A stretch of 64,000 nt of DNA from Sherwoodlollariibacterium sp049275655 (GTDB lineage: Bacteria > Omnitrophota > Gorgyraeia > Gygaellales > Profunditerraquicolaceae): contig JBASUY010000030.1 of NCBI GenBank assembly GCA_049275655.1, forward strand, positions 227,690 to 291,689, given 5' to 3'. Shown in pieces: positions 7,907 to 16,141 of this stretch (positions are counted from its first letter, which is position 1; every line of letters starts with the position of its first letter). Below the pieces are notes generated by a model. The model was not told the DNA's origin and did not search any database. It saw only the letters and a program-made list of their open reading frames with translations. Position numbers and translations under genes: made by a program.

Positions 7907-8224
7907 TTAAAACTTTTTGCCGTGCCTAAACGGACGGGTCTTATTATACTCCATCTTCTTTAAAAGCGCTCTCTCTAAATTTATCTTTCTTGCTCCGCAA
8001 TAATCAAATATACGTATGCAACAGTCAGCTAACTCCTCTGCTATAGCAACCGGGCCTAAGTGGTTGCGCATCGCCTCTAATGCCTCTGAGAGCTCAGAGT
8101 GCATAAGGGCAATGAGTTCCCCGTCATTACGCTTAGAATCCCACCAACCTTTAGATTTAGCAGTAGTATGGCATCTTTTAATAAGATTACTTATTGAGTT
8201 TGAAGAGTTATTCTTTTTTTTCAT
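7907..8224 (-). CDS. MazG-like nucleotide pyrophosphohydrolase
   Basis: 105 aa all-alpha protein with the MazG/dUTPase-like metal-site pattern: HSELSEALEAM (near 42-52) and AEELADCCIRIFDYC (near 62-76), giving the E-x2-E and E-E-x2-D acidic helices that bind Mg2+. Such proteins hydrolyse NTPs or dNTPs to monophosphates; the substrate here is unknown. It is a single-domain form, shorter than E. coli MazG. Its start overlaps the 3' end of the lipoprotein gene upstream by 17 nt. Confidence 0.75.
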   Translation of the reverse strand: MKKKNNSSNSISNLIKRCHTTAKSKGWWDSKRNDGELIALMHSELSEALEAMRNHLGPVAIAEELADCCIRIFDYCGARKINLERALLKKMEYNKTRPFRHGKKF

Positions 8225-8618
8225 CTAAGATTCCTTTCAAAGCGTCAAAAACAACTTTAGCAATTGTTTCTTTTCCGTAAGTGGAAGGGCTTGACACCTC
8301 AATCCTTACCTTATCATTATCTAAAGAGCTTAAGAATACTCCGACAGGAGTGGTATCACTCTCGGATAGATAAACAGCTATTAAGCCGAATGAATCATCC
8401 TCCCTATAAATATAAGACTTATTCTCCCTTAAGGCAGTCTTTACTGCGCTATGCGCAGCCTCAAGACTAATATTAAAGTCTTTAGTTACTGCATCTTTAC
8501 GCGTATCCTCAAGTATCTTTGTAGATACCCCCATAAAACCCCTTGCCCCCTCGCTTAAACTACAGCAACCATGCAAGGCAAAGGTTAAAAATAATAAAGC
8601 TAATGTTAATTTATTCAT
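8208..8618 (-). CDS. Predicted lipoprotein of unknown function
   Basis: 136 aa. The N-terminus is a lipoprotein signal peptide with lipobox LHGC (lipidated Cys18). The mature part looks like a small alpha/beta domain: an amphipathic helix (AAHSAVKTALREN), then strands around GLIAVYLSE and KVRIEVSSPS. It resembles the small DUF3568-type lipoproteins, but I do not recognise a defined family. It sits between the patatin fusion gene (17 nt upstream) and the MazG-like gene. Confidence 0.65.
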   Translation of the reverse strand: MNKLTLALLFLTFALHGCCSLSEGARGFMGVSTKILEDTRKDAVTKDFNISLEAAHSAVKTALRENKSYIYREDDSFGLIAVYLSESDTTPVGVFLSSLDNDKVRIEVSSPSTYGKETIAKVVFDALKGILDEKKE

Positions 8619-8635
8619 AATTACACTCCCCCCTT

Positions 8636-10651
8636 TTAATCATTTATAACCCTCCAAATCTTATCTAAGTTTCTGCGTGCTTCTTCTTCCCCTCTTTTGG
8701 CAAACTCTCTTGACTTATGTAGCTCAAGCCAGTAAAGGCCTGATGTGTCAGGATGCAAGACTACATCGGCTAACTGCGCTTCTTTTTTAGCTACCTCTGA
8801 TTGCAAGATCTCTACGCTACTAAAAACAATATCCAATATATTCGTCCTAAATCTATTCTTAAGATAACTGCCTAAATTAAACCAATTCTTCTTTTTTAAC
8901 CCTCCTACCAGATTAAGCCGCATATCCTCCTTTACTCTTTCATACTGGCGTAAAACATCCTCGCGCGAAGGGGTAACATTCACCGCTATAATCTTCTTTA
9001 CCCCCATTTTAAAAAGAGGCTCCGTAGGCAAGGGGTTAATCACCCCTCCGTCAAAGAGAAAGTCATCTTTAAAACGAAATGGCTTAAATACCCCGGGCAT
9101 AGCGCAACTTGCCATGACCGCATCAATAAGCAACCCTTTATCCAAAACCCGCGGCTCTTTTCTTCTTACGTCGCTTGCAATAATCTTTAAGGGCAGGCGC
9201 AGATCATAAAAAGTCTTATCCTTAAGGTGTCTTTTTAAGAAATTATACAGCTTATTTCCTTTTATAAACCCTAAATGCGGGATGGTCAAATCAACCAACC
9301 CCCAAATATGCTTAGGCTCTTTAAATTCGCTGGTAATATCTAAAATCTCTGAGCTTGACCTTCCAATAGCCCAGAGGCTTGCAATCAATGACCCTATGCT
9401 GGAACCGGCGATAATATCAATAGGTATCCCTTCCTCTTCTATCACCTTTAATACGCCGATATGGCAAAATCCATAACCTACGCCTATCCCTAATACCAAC
9501 CCTACCATAGACTCTCCTACATAACGTGATATTCTGCGTACTGCCTTAGCGTATTCGCAGGAAGGGTTATCTAAGACCAGCCTATCAGAAGAGTCAAAAT
9601 CTATATTTGGGAGCGTAGCAAAAATACTCCTGCCTAATATCTGGCTCTGCTCTACCGGAGTTATGCGGGATAACTTATACTCATTGATAATTATATTTAT
9701 CTTATCTTTCTGAAACTTAAACTCATCAATTAGTTTTTGCGTCAGGGCTTGGGTCTTCTTTAAATCTGAATCATCCGGTCCGCTTAACAGGTGGATTGTA
9801 TCCGACTGGTTTAATATGCTAAAAATATTCCTATCCATAGAGGAAGGCAGGTCTAAAATAAGGTAGTGGTAATCATTAACCAATACACTTAATACTGCGA
9901 CTAATCTTTTAACGCAAGACTCATCCAAAGGGTCATAATAAAAACAAGCCAGCCCTATGCCAAAATCAGTCTTAAAAATAAAATCCTTGATTGATAAAGG
10001 GTTATCTGCAAGGGCCTTAGATAAATTAAATACTCTTTCCTCTTTAATATTAAGCCTGCCGGGCAAACTATGCGCCTTGCCCTGCGGAAGTATATCTAAA
10101 ATAATCACGGATTTGCGCGTCTCCTTGCGAAGGCTTAAGGCTAAATTTAAAGCATAGATTGTCTTACCGACTCGTGAATAAGAGCTATATACCGAGATTA
10201 TCGTACTCTCAAATATACTCTTTTGGTGGATATCTTTACGTTTTAACCTACGTGAGAGCATCCGGCTTAAATCAACGGCTAACTTTGGAATCTTGGTTAA
10301 AACAAAATCAAAACCCTCTTTTTCAATAACCAATAAAGAACAATCATTGGTAGCCTTAGCCGTAACCGAATGCCCTTCATTGGTAAGCAAAGAGATAACG
10401 CCAAAGTATTTGCCGTAGTGTAGGTGCTCTAAGATATTTTCAACTCCATCAGCTCCTTTTGTATAGACAACAACCCTGCCCAAGATAAGACAATAAAAAG
10501 CGCTCGGAGGGGAACCTTCAGTATATATAATATCCCCTTTGTTGTAGTGGGCTATGTGGGAGAATTTTTTGATAATCTTGCGCTCCCTCTTAGATAACCC
10601 GCTAAAGAGGGGAAAATCGCGTATCACTAAATCAAGGTCACTAAATTCCAT
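8636..10651 (-). CDS. Three-domain fusion: CNB-like domain, MinD/ParA-like P-loop ATPase domain, patatin phospholipase
   Basis: 671 aa. Residues about 12-125 form a cyclic-nucleotide-binding-like domain, but the phosphate cassette is degenerate (YFGVISLL, and no R-x-A arginine), so cNMP binding is doubtful. Residues 150-350 look like a MinD/ParA-type P-loop: S159-R-V-G-K163-T164, ILDILPQ (D186) and LILDLP (D267). Residues 383-600 are patatin: glycine-rich GIGVGYG (388-394), nucleophile S418 in GSSIG and D534 in DGG, so the Ser-Asp dyad is complete. NTE/RssA-type enzymes are lysophospholipases; the inserted ATPase suggests localisation or gating. Ends 17 nt before the lipoprotein gene. Confidence 0.85.
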   Translation of the reverse strand: MEFSDLDLVIRDFPLFSGLSKRERKIIKKFSHIAHYNKGDIIYTEGSPPSAFYCLILGRVVVYTKGADGVENILEHLHYGKYFGVISLLTNEGHSVTAKATNDCSLLVIEKEGFDFVLTKIPKLAVDLSRMLSRRLKRKDIHQKSIFESTIISVYSSYSRVGKTIYALNLALSLRKETRKSVIILDILPQGKAHSLPGRLNIKEERVFNLSKALADNPLSIKDFIFKTDFGIGLACFYYDPLDESCVKRLVAVLSVLVNDYHYLILDLPSSMDRNIFSILNQSDTIHLLSGPDDSDLKKTQALTQKLIDEFKFQKDKINIIINEYKLSRITPVEQSQILGRSIFATLPNIDFDSSDRLVLDNPSCEYAKAVRRISRYVGESMVGLVLGIGVGYGFCHIGVLKVIEEEGIPIDIIAGSSIGSLIASLWAIGRSSSEILDITSEFKEPKHIWGLVDLTIPHLGFIKGNKLYNFLKRHLKDKTFYDLRLPLKIIASDVRRKEPRVLDKGLLIDAVMASCAMPGVFKPFRFKDDFLFDGGVINPLPTEPLFKMGVKKIIAVNVTPSREDVLRQYERVKEDMRLNLVGGLKKKNWFNLGSYLKNRFRTNILDIVFSSVEILQSEVAKKEAQLADVVLHPDTSGLYWLELHKSREFAKRGEEEARRNLDKIWRVIND

Positions 10652-10653
10652 AT

Positions 10654-11871
10654 TTATATCTTTCCTTCAAGGCAGACCTTAGAAAACTTCTTAGCGCTCT
10701 CTCTAATCTTACGGCTAAAATTTTTATAATCTACTTCTATCAACCCAAACCTCGGAGAAAAACCTTTGTCCCACTCATAATTATCAATCAAAGACCAATA
10801 GATATAGCCTAAGACCTTAACCCCCGAAGCAATGGCCTCTGAGAGTTTTATTAAATGCCTACGGATAAAATCCCAACGCAACGCATCATCATCAGTACAG
10901 ATTCCGTTTTCTAAAATAAAAACAGGTAGGCTATATCTTTTTAAACCCTCCAATATATTGTATAACCCATCAGGATATATATCCCAACCTAAAGAGTTTT
11001 TTTGTAAATTACTACGGCTACTTTCGCAAGTATCCATTATAAAATTACTTATCCCCCAGCCCTTTAATTCTACAAGACTACGGCTGTAATAATTTACTCC
11101 GATAAAATCTAATGCCTTAGCCTTTAAGGACTTTTCTATGAAGTTAAGGTTAAATAGCTTAGCCCGTAAAAAAGAGGCAAACTTATTCCTTAGGGTAGGC
11201 AGGTAGGGAGCAAAATCTTGCAGGTTCTGCGCAACACTAATAAAAGAATCTTTTAAATTATGCTCTTTATAAAAACTTTTTATAAACCTATAAGAGCGAA
11301 TATGCGCCCCAAGAAGGTTAGAACAAACCTTAAACGCTTTAATCAATGATTTTTCCTGAGGTGGCCATGTGCCTAAAAGATAAGAGTGATAAAGATAGAC
11401 CAACGGCTCATTTATAGTAACCCAAAAACGAACATCCTTTGATAAGGCCTTTACTACTTTTGAAGTATAGCGTAAAAAATAATCTAAAGATCTCTTATTC
11501 TCCCAACCTCCCTGTTTTAAAAACCACAACGGATTTGTAAAATGATGGATGGTTACTATTGGCTCAAGGCAGTGTTTACGTAAGCTTGATATTACTAATT
11601 TGTAGTGCTCTAATGCTTCGCAAGAGAACCTCCCTTCTTCAGGCTCTATCCTGCTCCATTCAATTGAAAGGCGGTGGCAATTATGATTTAAGGCTTTAGC
11701 TAAGCCAAAATCCTCTTCGTATAAATCATAATGCCGACAAGCGCTCCCCGAAAAAAAGGGGAGCTTCCTGGAGGATTCATAATCCCACCAGTCGCTTGAA
11801 AAGTTATCTCCTTCTACCTGATGCGCTGATGTTGCCGCACCCCAAAAAAAATCATGCGGGAACTCATACAT
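10654..11871 (-). CDS. Glycoside hydrolase family 1 beta-glycosidase
   Basis: Retaining beta-glycosidase, 405 aa from the ATG at 11871. The N-terminal FFWGAATSAHQVEG is the GH1 signature, the acid/base is E155 in TINEP and the nucleophile E321 in LENG, so both catalytic glutamates are present. It is slightly shorter than usual GH1 enzymes (about 440-480 aa). No signal peptide is seen, so it is cytoplasmic. An upstream in-frame TTG at 11892 was not used because a TATAAT lies between it and the ATG. That TATAAT ends 7 nt before the ATG, which predicts a leaderless mRNA. The sugar specificity (glucoside, galactoside or phospho-sugar) is not resolved. Confidence 0.9.
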   Translation of the reverse strand: MYEFPHDFFWGAATSAHQVEGDNFSSDWWDYESSRKLPFFSGSACRHYDLYEEDFGLAKALNHNCHRLSIEWSRIEPEEGRFSCEALEHYKLVISSLRKHCLEPIVTIHHFTNPLWFLKQGGWENKRSLDYFLRYTSKVVKALSKDVRFWVTINEPLVYLYHSYLLGTWPPQEKSLIKAFKVCSNLLGAHIRSYRFIKSFYKEHNLKDSFISVAQNLQDFAPYLPTLRNKFASFLRAKLFNLNFIEKSLKAKALDFIGVNYYSRSLVELKGWGISNFIMDTCESSRSNLQKNSLGWDIYPDGLYNILEGLKRYSLPVFILENGICTDDDALRWDFIRRHLIKLSEAIASGVKVLGYIYWSLIDNYEWDKGFSPRFGLIEVDYKNFSRKIRESAKKFSKVCLEGKI

Positions 11872-11878
11872 ATATATT

Positions 11879-11908
11879 ATTATAGCACCCAAAAATACAA
11901 AATCCCAA
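11879..11908 (-). promoter_or_regulatory. Candidate promoter of the GH1 gene
   Basis: Minus strand: TATAAT at 11879-11884 with a weak TTGGGA (11903-11908) at 18-nt spacing. The -10 box ends 7 nt before the ATG, and the -35 part overlaps the terminator of the upstream lipoprotein gene. Confidence 0.45.
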
Positions 11909-11928
11909 CATAAAAATGCCGGGATTTT
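11899..11928 (-). terminator. Candidate terminator of the PG-binding lipoprotein gene
   Basis: 8-bp inverted repeat AAAATCCC (11899-11906) and GGGATTTT (11921-11928). On the minus strand the stem is followed by a T-rich stretch interrupted by G and A. It is weaker than the others in this window. Confidence 0.5.
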
Positions 11929-11952
11929 ATATTAACTCTTTTTGCCTGTATA

Positions 11953-12426
11953 TTAACGGCTCTTCGCTTTATCCTGCAAGAGGGGGTCAAGATATCTCTC
12001 TAAAACGCTCCAAGTCTTAGGCCCAACCTTTCCGTCTGCTACTAAATTATTCGCTTTTTGAAATTCAACTATAGCCTTTTTTGATAACGGGCCAATTTTA
12101 CCATCTATAGAACCGGTATAAAAGTTTGCGTTTTTAAGCGCGGTTTGTATCTGAATAGCTGTTGGCTTATACGGGCCTTCGGGCAGAACTTCTAATTTAA
12201 CCGGAGCTTCAGAAGATGGGCCTAAAATAGATTCCGATTCTAAGGCTTTTGCCTGAGGCTTAGCTACATCCTGCTCCATAAGAGAAGATGAGGTCGTACT
12301 CATCGTCATAAGGTTCTCCATAGTCATAGGCTGCTGCATCTCCTCTAAAGGCTGCTGCTTCTTGCCACAGCCAAAAAACAAAGAAGACAAAAGAAGAACC
12401 GCTATAATGAGTCTTATTTTTTTCAT
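11953..12426 (-). CDS. Lipoprotein with C-terminal peptidoglycan-binding domain
   Basis: 157 aa. Signal peptide with lipobox FFGC (lipidated Cys20), a low-complexity Met/Ser/Gln-rich linker (residues 25-85), then a PG_binding_1 domain (about 90-150) with the expected repeats SIDGKIGPLSKKAI and VADGKVGPKTW. It is likely anchored in the outer membrane and touches peptidoglycan; no catalytic domain is present. It has its own promoter (TTGATT-16-TAAAAT) and a GGAGGT ribosome-binding site 9 nt before the ATG, so it is probably a monocistronic gene. Confidence 0.85.
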   Translation of the reverse strand: MKKIRLIIAVLLLSSLFFGCGKKQQPLEEMQQPMTMENLMTMSTTSSSLMEQDVAKPQAKALESESILGPSSEAPVKLEVLPEGPYKPTAIQIQTALKNANFYTGSIDGKIGPLSKKAIVEFQKANNLVADGKVGPKTWSVLERYLDPLLQDKAKSR

Positions 12427-12454
12427 TTAATTATCACCTCCCATGGTTAATTTT

Positions 12455-12482
12455 ATTTTAACAAAACTAAGGTAAAAATCAA
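12455..12482 (-). promoter_or_regulatory. Promoter of the PG-binding lipoprotein gene
   Basis: Minus strand: TTGATT (12477-12482), 16-nt spacer, TAAAAT (12455-12460), 28 nt before the ATG. Confidence 0.6.
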
Positions 12483-12487
12483 TAAAA

Positions 12488-12952
12488 TTAATCAGAAGAG
12501 GGGCTCAAAGAAGCCAGCCTCTCTCTTACGGTATCGCTTATTACTTTTCCGTCAGCCTGTGGGCCTATCCTTGCATTTACCTCTTTTATTACCTTCCCCA
12601 TATCTTTGATTCCTGAAGCATTTGTTTGGGCTATAACTTCTACAACTATTTTTAAAACCTCTTCATAAGGCAACTCCGGCGGGAGATAACTCTTTAATAC
12701 CTCCATCTCCTTCTCTTCTTTCTCTGCCATCTCTATACGCTTGCCCTTAGTAAATTGCTCAATAGAATCTTTGCGCTGCTTAATCTGTTTTTTTATAACC
12801 GAAACAACCTCTGTATCATCAAGCGCGCTCTTCTTTTTAGCCGTAGCTAAATTTATCATCTCAGCGCGTAAAAAACTTATCACCGAGCTTTTTAAAACGT
12901 CCCTCTTCTTCATCGCTTCTTTATAATCATTAAGGATCTTACCTTCTAGCAT
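12488..12952 (-). CDS. GatB/YqeY domain protein
   Basis: 154 aa, the stand-alone YqeY form that resembles the C-terminal tRNA-contacting domain of GatB. Recognisable segments are the N-terminal helix with NDYKEAMKKRD, KKQIKQRKDSIEQF in the middle, and ESYLPPEL-like KSYLPPELPYEE. Its role in the cell is not defined; it may affect tRNA-dependent amidation. The start at 12952 was chosen because AAAGGAGGAG precedes it at ideal distance; an upstream in-frame start would add ten residues without support. It follows the sugar kinase gene closely. Confidence 0.9.
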   Translation of the reverse strand: MLEGKILNDYKEAMKKRDVLKSSVISFLRAEMINLATAKKKSALDDTEVVSVIKKQIKQRKDSIEQFTKGKRIEMAEKEEKEMEVLKSYLPPELPYEEVLKIVVEVIAQTNASGIKDMGKVIKEVNARIGPQADGKVISDTVRERLASLSPSSD

Positions 12953-12978
12953 AATCTCCTCCTTTAGGTTAAAAACAA

Positions 12979-13878
12979 TCAAAAAGAAATCTGTTTCTTA
13001 AGAGAACCCAACCTTTTATTTAAAGCGCGCCTACACATACCGGAAGAGGCCTCTAACCCAAAACCCTCAATGTTAAAAGAGGCTGCAACCGTACCTAAGG
13101 CAATAGCCCTCCTTATCTCTTTATCAGTAATCCTCTTAGCAACAGACAAATGCCCCATAAAACCTCCGGCAAAGGTATCCCCTGCTCCGGTAGGGTCTAT
13201 AATTTTATCGGAGGGGTAAGCAGGCAAAGAAAAGAAACTCTTACCGTTATAAAATAAGCTCCCGTGCTCTCCTTTTTTTATCAAAACCATCTTTAAGCCC
13301 ATCTTTCGTAAAGACTTAGCCGCTTTAATCACTCCTCTCTCTCCTGAAAGGGTTAAGGCCTCTTTATCATTAGCAAGAAATATATCTACTTTTTTAAATA
13401 GCCTTAACAAAGGCTTACGCTTAGAATCTATCCAGTAATTCATACTATCTAAGGCAACAAACCCGGGGGAATCTATATTCCTTAACAATGATAATTGTAT
13501 ATCAGGGTCAACATTCGCTAAAAAAATATCTTTTATCTTGCGCTGGCTAGGTATAAGGCGCGGCTTAAAAGAAGCAAGAACCCCAAGCTCTGTCTTTAAT
13601 GTAACGGCGGTATTAAAGTCCTTACGGTATTCGCCTTCCCAGTAAAAGGTCTTACCCTTCTCTACTGAAAGGGCTGATAGGTCTATACCCTTTGCCTTTA
13701 GAAAATTAATATGCTCCTGCGGAAAATCTTCTCCTATGCAGGCGACAATACTTACTTTATTAAATAGCCTTGCAGACATAGAAAAATGCGAAGCAGAGCC
13801 GCCGAGAATCCTTTTGCGTAAGCCATAAGGAGTTTTGATTGTATCTAAGGCAACCGTACCTAATACTAATACCGGCAT
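12979..13878 (-). CDS. PfkB family carbohydrate (or nucleoside) kinase
   Basis: 299 aa ribokinase-fold kinase. The second PfkB signature DPTGAGDTFAGGF (residues 228-240) has catalytic base D234 and the anion-hole glycines. The N-terminal GGSASHFS (near 26-33) takes the place of the usual GG-x-x-x-N-x-A sugar-binding motif. The closest general type is the adenosine-kinase-like or inositol-kinase-like subgroup, so the substrate is left open. It starts 10 nt after uppP and leads into yqeY. Confidence 0.85.
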   Translation of the reverse strand: MPVLVLGTVALDTIKTPYGLRKRILGGSASHFSMSARLFNKVSIVACIGEDFPQEHINFLKAKGIDLSALSVEKGKTFYWEGEYRKDFNTAVTLKTELGVLASFKPRLIPSQRKIKDIFLANVDPDIQLSLLRNIDSPGFVALDSMNYWIDSKRKPLLRLFKKVDIFLANDKEALTLSGERGVIKAAKSLRKMGLKMVLIKKGEHGSLFYNGKSFFSLPAYPSDKIIDPTGAGDTFAGGFMGHLSVAKRITDKEIRRAIALGTVAASFNIEGFGLEASSGMCRRALNKRLGSLKKQISF

Positions 13879-13888
13879 ATAAAATCCT

Positions 13889-14632
13889 TTATCCTATTTT
13901 AATAAAAGCCAATAAGGCAATAAAAATAGAGTAATAACCAAAATAATAAAGCTTCGCCCTCCTTATTACTAACCTTAAAAGAAGAAGCGCTAAGAGCCCG
14001 CTGATTAAGCTTGCAATAAACCCCAATAAAAGGTTAATTGAGTTCTGTTGTATAGCCAAATCTATCTTCTTAAACTCTAAGATTAAAGCGCCAAGGATTA
14101 AGGGGATAGAAGCTATAAAAGAAAATTTAAAAGAATCCTCTTTTTGTATCCCCCTAAACAAAAGCGTAGATATAGTTGCCCCTGAACGGGAGATACCCGG
14201 GATAATAGCAAACGCCTGCATAAACCCTAAGGCAATTCCGTCTTTTACCCCTACATCCCTCCTTGTCCCAAAGGGGAAATATCTGGTAAAGATAAGCCCT
14301 ATGCCGGTCAAAAAGAGGGCAAGACAAACTGCACGCGGAGAAGAAAAGAGTTTTTCAAAAAAATCCTTTCCAAGCAAGGCTATAGAAGCGGTAATAACTG
14401 TGGCCGTAAAAAGGAAGAGAATAGTTTTTAAGTTCCTGAATAGGCTAATTATATCCTTAAAGAAAAAGATTATTACCGCTACAAGCGTGCCTAAATGTAG
14501 GATAATAGGCAGAACTATTCCTTCTGATTTTAAGCCAAGAAGCCCTTGGGCAATGACAAGATGGCCTGAACTTGAGACCGGAAAAAACTCTGTTAACCCC
14601 TGAAGAATCCCTAAGATAATATAACTAAGCAT
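13889..14632 (-). CDS. uppP: Undecaprenyl-diphosphatase UppP (BacA)
   Basis: 247 aa integral membrane phosphatase that recycles undecaprenyl pyrophosphate to the lipid carrier for peptidoglycan and O-antigen. Both family motifs are intact: GLTEFFPVSSSGH (residues 12-24) and IIPGISRSGAT (143-153), holding the acidic and Arg/Ser catalytic residues. About eight helices. Length is close to the family norm (around 265). The start overlaps the 3' end of the pseudouridine synthase gene by 8 nt. Confidence 0.95.
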   Translation of the reverse strand: MLSYIILGILQGLTEFFPVSSSGHLVIAQGLLGLKSEGIVLPIILHLGTLVAVIIFFFKDIISLFRNLKTILFLFTATVITASIALLGKDFFEKLFSSPRAVCLALFLTGIGLIFTRYFPFGTRRDVGVKDGIALGFMQAFAIIPGISRSGATISTLLFRGIQKEDSFKFSFIASIPLILGALILEFKKIDLAIQQNSINLLLGFIASLISGLLALLLLRLVIRRAKLYYFGYYSIFIALLAFIKIG

Positions 14633-15218
14633 GGTCTTTTAAAAAATTAAGCATATCTTGCGGTAAGCCTACCTCTATCTTTAATGCCTTCCCGGATATA
14701 GGGTGCAAAAACTCAAGAGATTTTGCGTGAAGCATAAGCCTTTTGGCTTTTATCTTAAAATCCTTTCTAAAAGCAAACCTGTCTTCTCCGAGAATAGGAT
14801 TGCCTAAAGACTTAAAGTGTATCCTTAGCTGATTAGTCCTCCCGGTAAACGGCTCAGCCTCTACTACCGTAAAAAACCGCCTCTTCTCTACAACCCTATA
14901 ACTTGTCTTGGCAAAGAGGTTTTCAATCCTTTTTTCAATCACCCCTGACTCTTTATAAGGGAAGCCATAGACAAAAGCGATATAGGTTTTCTTAACCTGC
15001 CTATGTTTAAATGCCTCTGCCATCCTACGTTGAACTTCACGGCATTTTGCATAAATAATAAGCCCGGAAGTACCCCGGTCTAATCTGTGGCATGGATAAA
15101 AACCTAAAATACTGGTTAATGTCCGCTTCTCTTTTTTTGGGGTAGGTACGGTAAGAAGCCCTGAAGGCTTATCTACCACTAATAAGTAATTATCTTCGTA
15201 AACTACCGGAATATCCAC
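14625..15218 (-). CDS. RluA family pseudouridine synthase (no S4 domain)
   Basis: 197 aa. The catalytic motif HRLDRGTSGL (residues 44-53) has the essential D47, and TGRTNQLRIH follows near residue 148. The protein begins directly with the catalytic domain (VYEDNYLLVVDKPSGL), lacking the S4 RNA-binding domain of RluC/RluD; compact forms like RluA or TruC lack it too. The target RNA site cannot be told. It directly follows nadA (1-nt gap), with uppP overlapping downstream. Confidence 0.92.
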   Translation of the reverse strand: MDIPVVYEDNYLLVVDKPSGLLTVPTPKKEKRTLTSILGFYPCHRLDRGTSGLIIYAKCREVQRRMAEAFKHRQVKKTYIAFVYGFPYKESGVIEKRIENLFAKTSYRVVEKRRFFTVVEAEPFTGRTNQLRIHFKSLGNPILGEDRFAFRKDFKIKAKRLMLHAKSLEFLHPISGKALKIEVGLPQDMLNFLKDHA

Positions 15219-16136
15219 CTATATTATCTTTAACATCCTATCTATAGATTTCTTAGCGCGGCTGCGGATATCATCGGGCACCCTTACTTCCCCTACCATC
15301 TCTTCAAGCGCAAAGGCAATCTTCTCTTGTGTAGTACGCTTCATATTAGGACAGACAGCCTTTTCTGACGCTGGATAGAACTCTTTACCAGGATTATCTT
15401 TCTTTAACTGGTAAATCAATCCTACCTCTGTACCTACAATAAACTCTCTTGCTTCTGAATTGCGCGCAAACTTAACCATTAAAGAGGTTGAAAAGACCGC
15501 GTCTGCAATAGAGACTACTTGAGGAAGGCATTCAGGATGAACCATTACTTTAGCAAAAGGATGCAATATCTTATTACGCTTAATATCCTCGGGCAATATC
15601 TTTATATGAGTAGGACAAAAACCATCCCAAATAATCATCTTCCTCCCCGTCTTCTTCTCTACATAATCAGCAAGGTATTTATCTGGAACAAATATAATCT
15701 CTTTATAATCCTTTAAATAATTAACTACGGAAACAGCATTAGTTGAAGTACAGCAATAGTCTAATTCTGCCTTTACCTCTGCTGATGTATTTACGTATCC
15801 AACTGTTACTGCTTTCGGGTATTTTTCCTTTAATCTCTTTAAGTCATCTGCCTTAAGCATATTCGCCATAGGGCAACCGGCATTAATATCCGGCATAATA
15901 ACCTTCTTATCCGGCGAAAGAATAGCAGCAGTCTCTGCCATAAAGTGCACCCCACAGAATAGAATAACTTCGGCATTTGTTTTAGCAGCAATACGGCTTA
16001 ACTCTAAAGAATCCCCTTTATAATCAGCTACATCCTGGACCTCAGGGAGCTGATAATTATGCGCCAAAATTACGGCGTTACGCTTCTTCTTAAGCTCTTT
16101 AATTTTCTTCTCTAATTTACCAATATCTTTAACCAT
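15219..16136 (-). CDS. nadA: Quinolinate synthase NadA
   Basis: 305 aa, condenses iminoaspartate with dihydroxyacetone phosphate to quinolinate in de novo NAD synthesis, using a 4Fe-4S cluster. Cysteines matching the cluster ligands are C88 (AGCPMA), C174 (GFCPTH) and C262 (VCPNM). The motif AHNYQLPEVQDVADYKGDS is typical of the short NadA group that includes Thermotoga and archaea. No nadB or nadC is next to it. It lies 5 nt after mnmA, so it is probably cotranscribed. Confidence 0.96.
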   Translation of the reverse strand: MVKDIGKLEKKIKELKKKRNAVILAHNYQLPEVQDVADYKGDSLELSRIAAKTNAEVILFCGVHFMAETAAILSPDKKVIMPDINAGCPMANMLKADDLKRLKEKYPKAVTVGYVNTSAEVKAELDYCCTSTNAVSVVNYLKDYKEIIFVPDKYLADYVEKKTGRKMIIWDGFCPTHIKILPEDIKRNKILHPFAKVMVHPECLPQVVSIADAVFSTSLMVKFARNSEAREFIVGTEVGLIYQLKKDNPGKEFYPASEKAVCPNMKRTTQEKIAFALEEMVGEVRVPDDIRSRAKKSIDRMLKII

Positions 16137-16141
16137 ATTTA

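Noticed and set aside
11871..11892. TTG start giving a 7-residue longer GH1 protein
   Set aside because: The TATAAT lies between this codon and the ATG, and GH1 proteins begin close to the FFWG motif.
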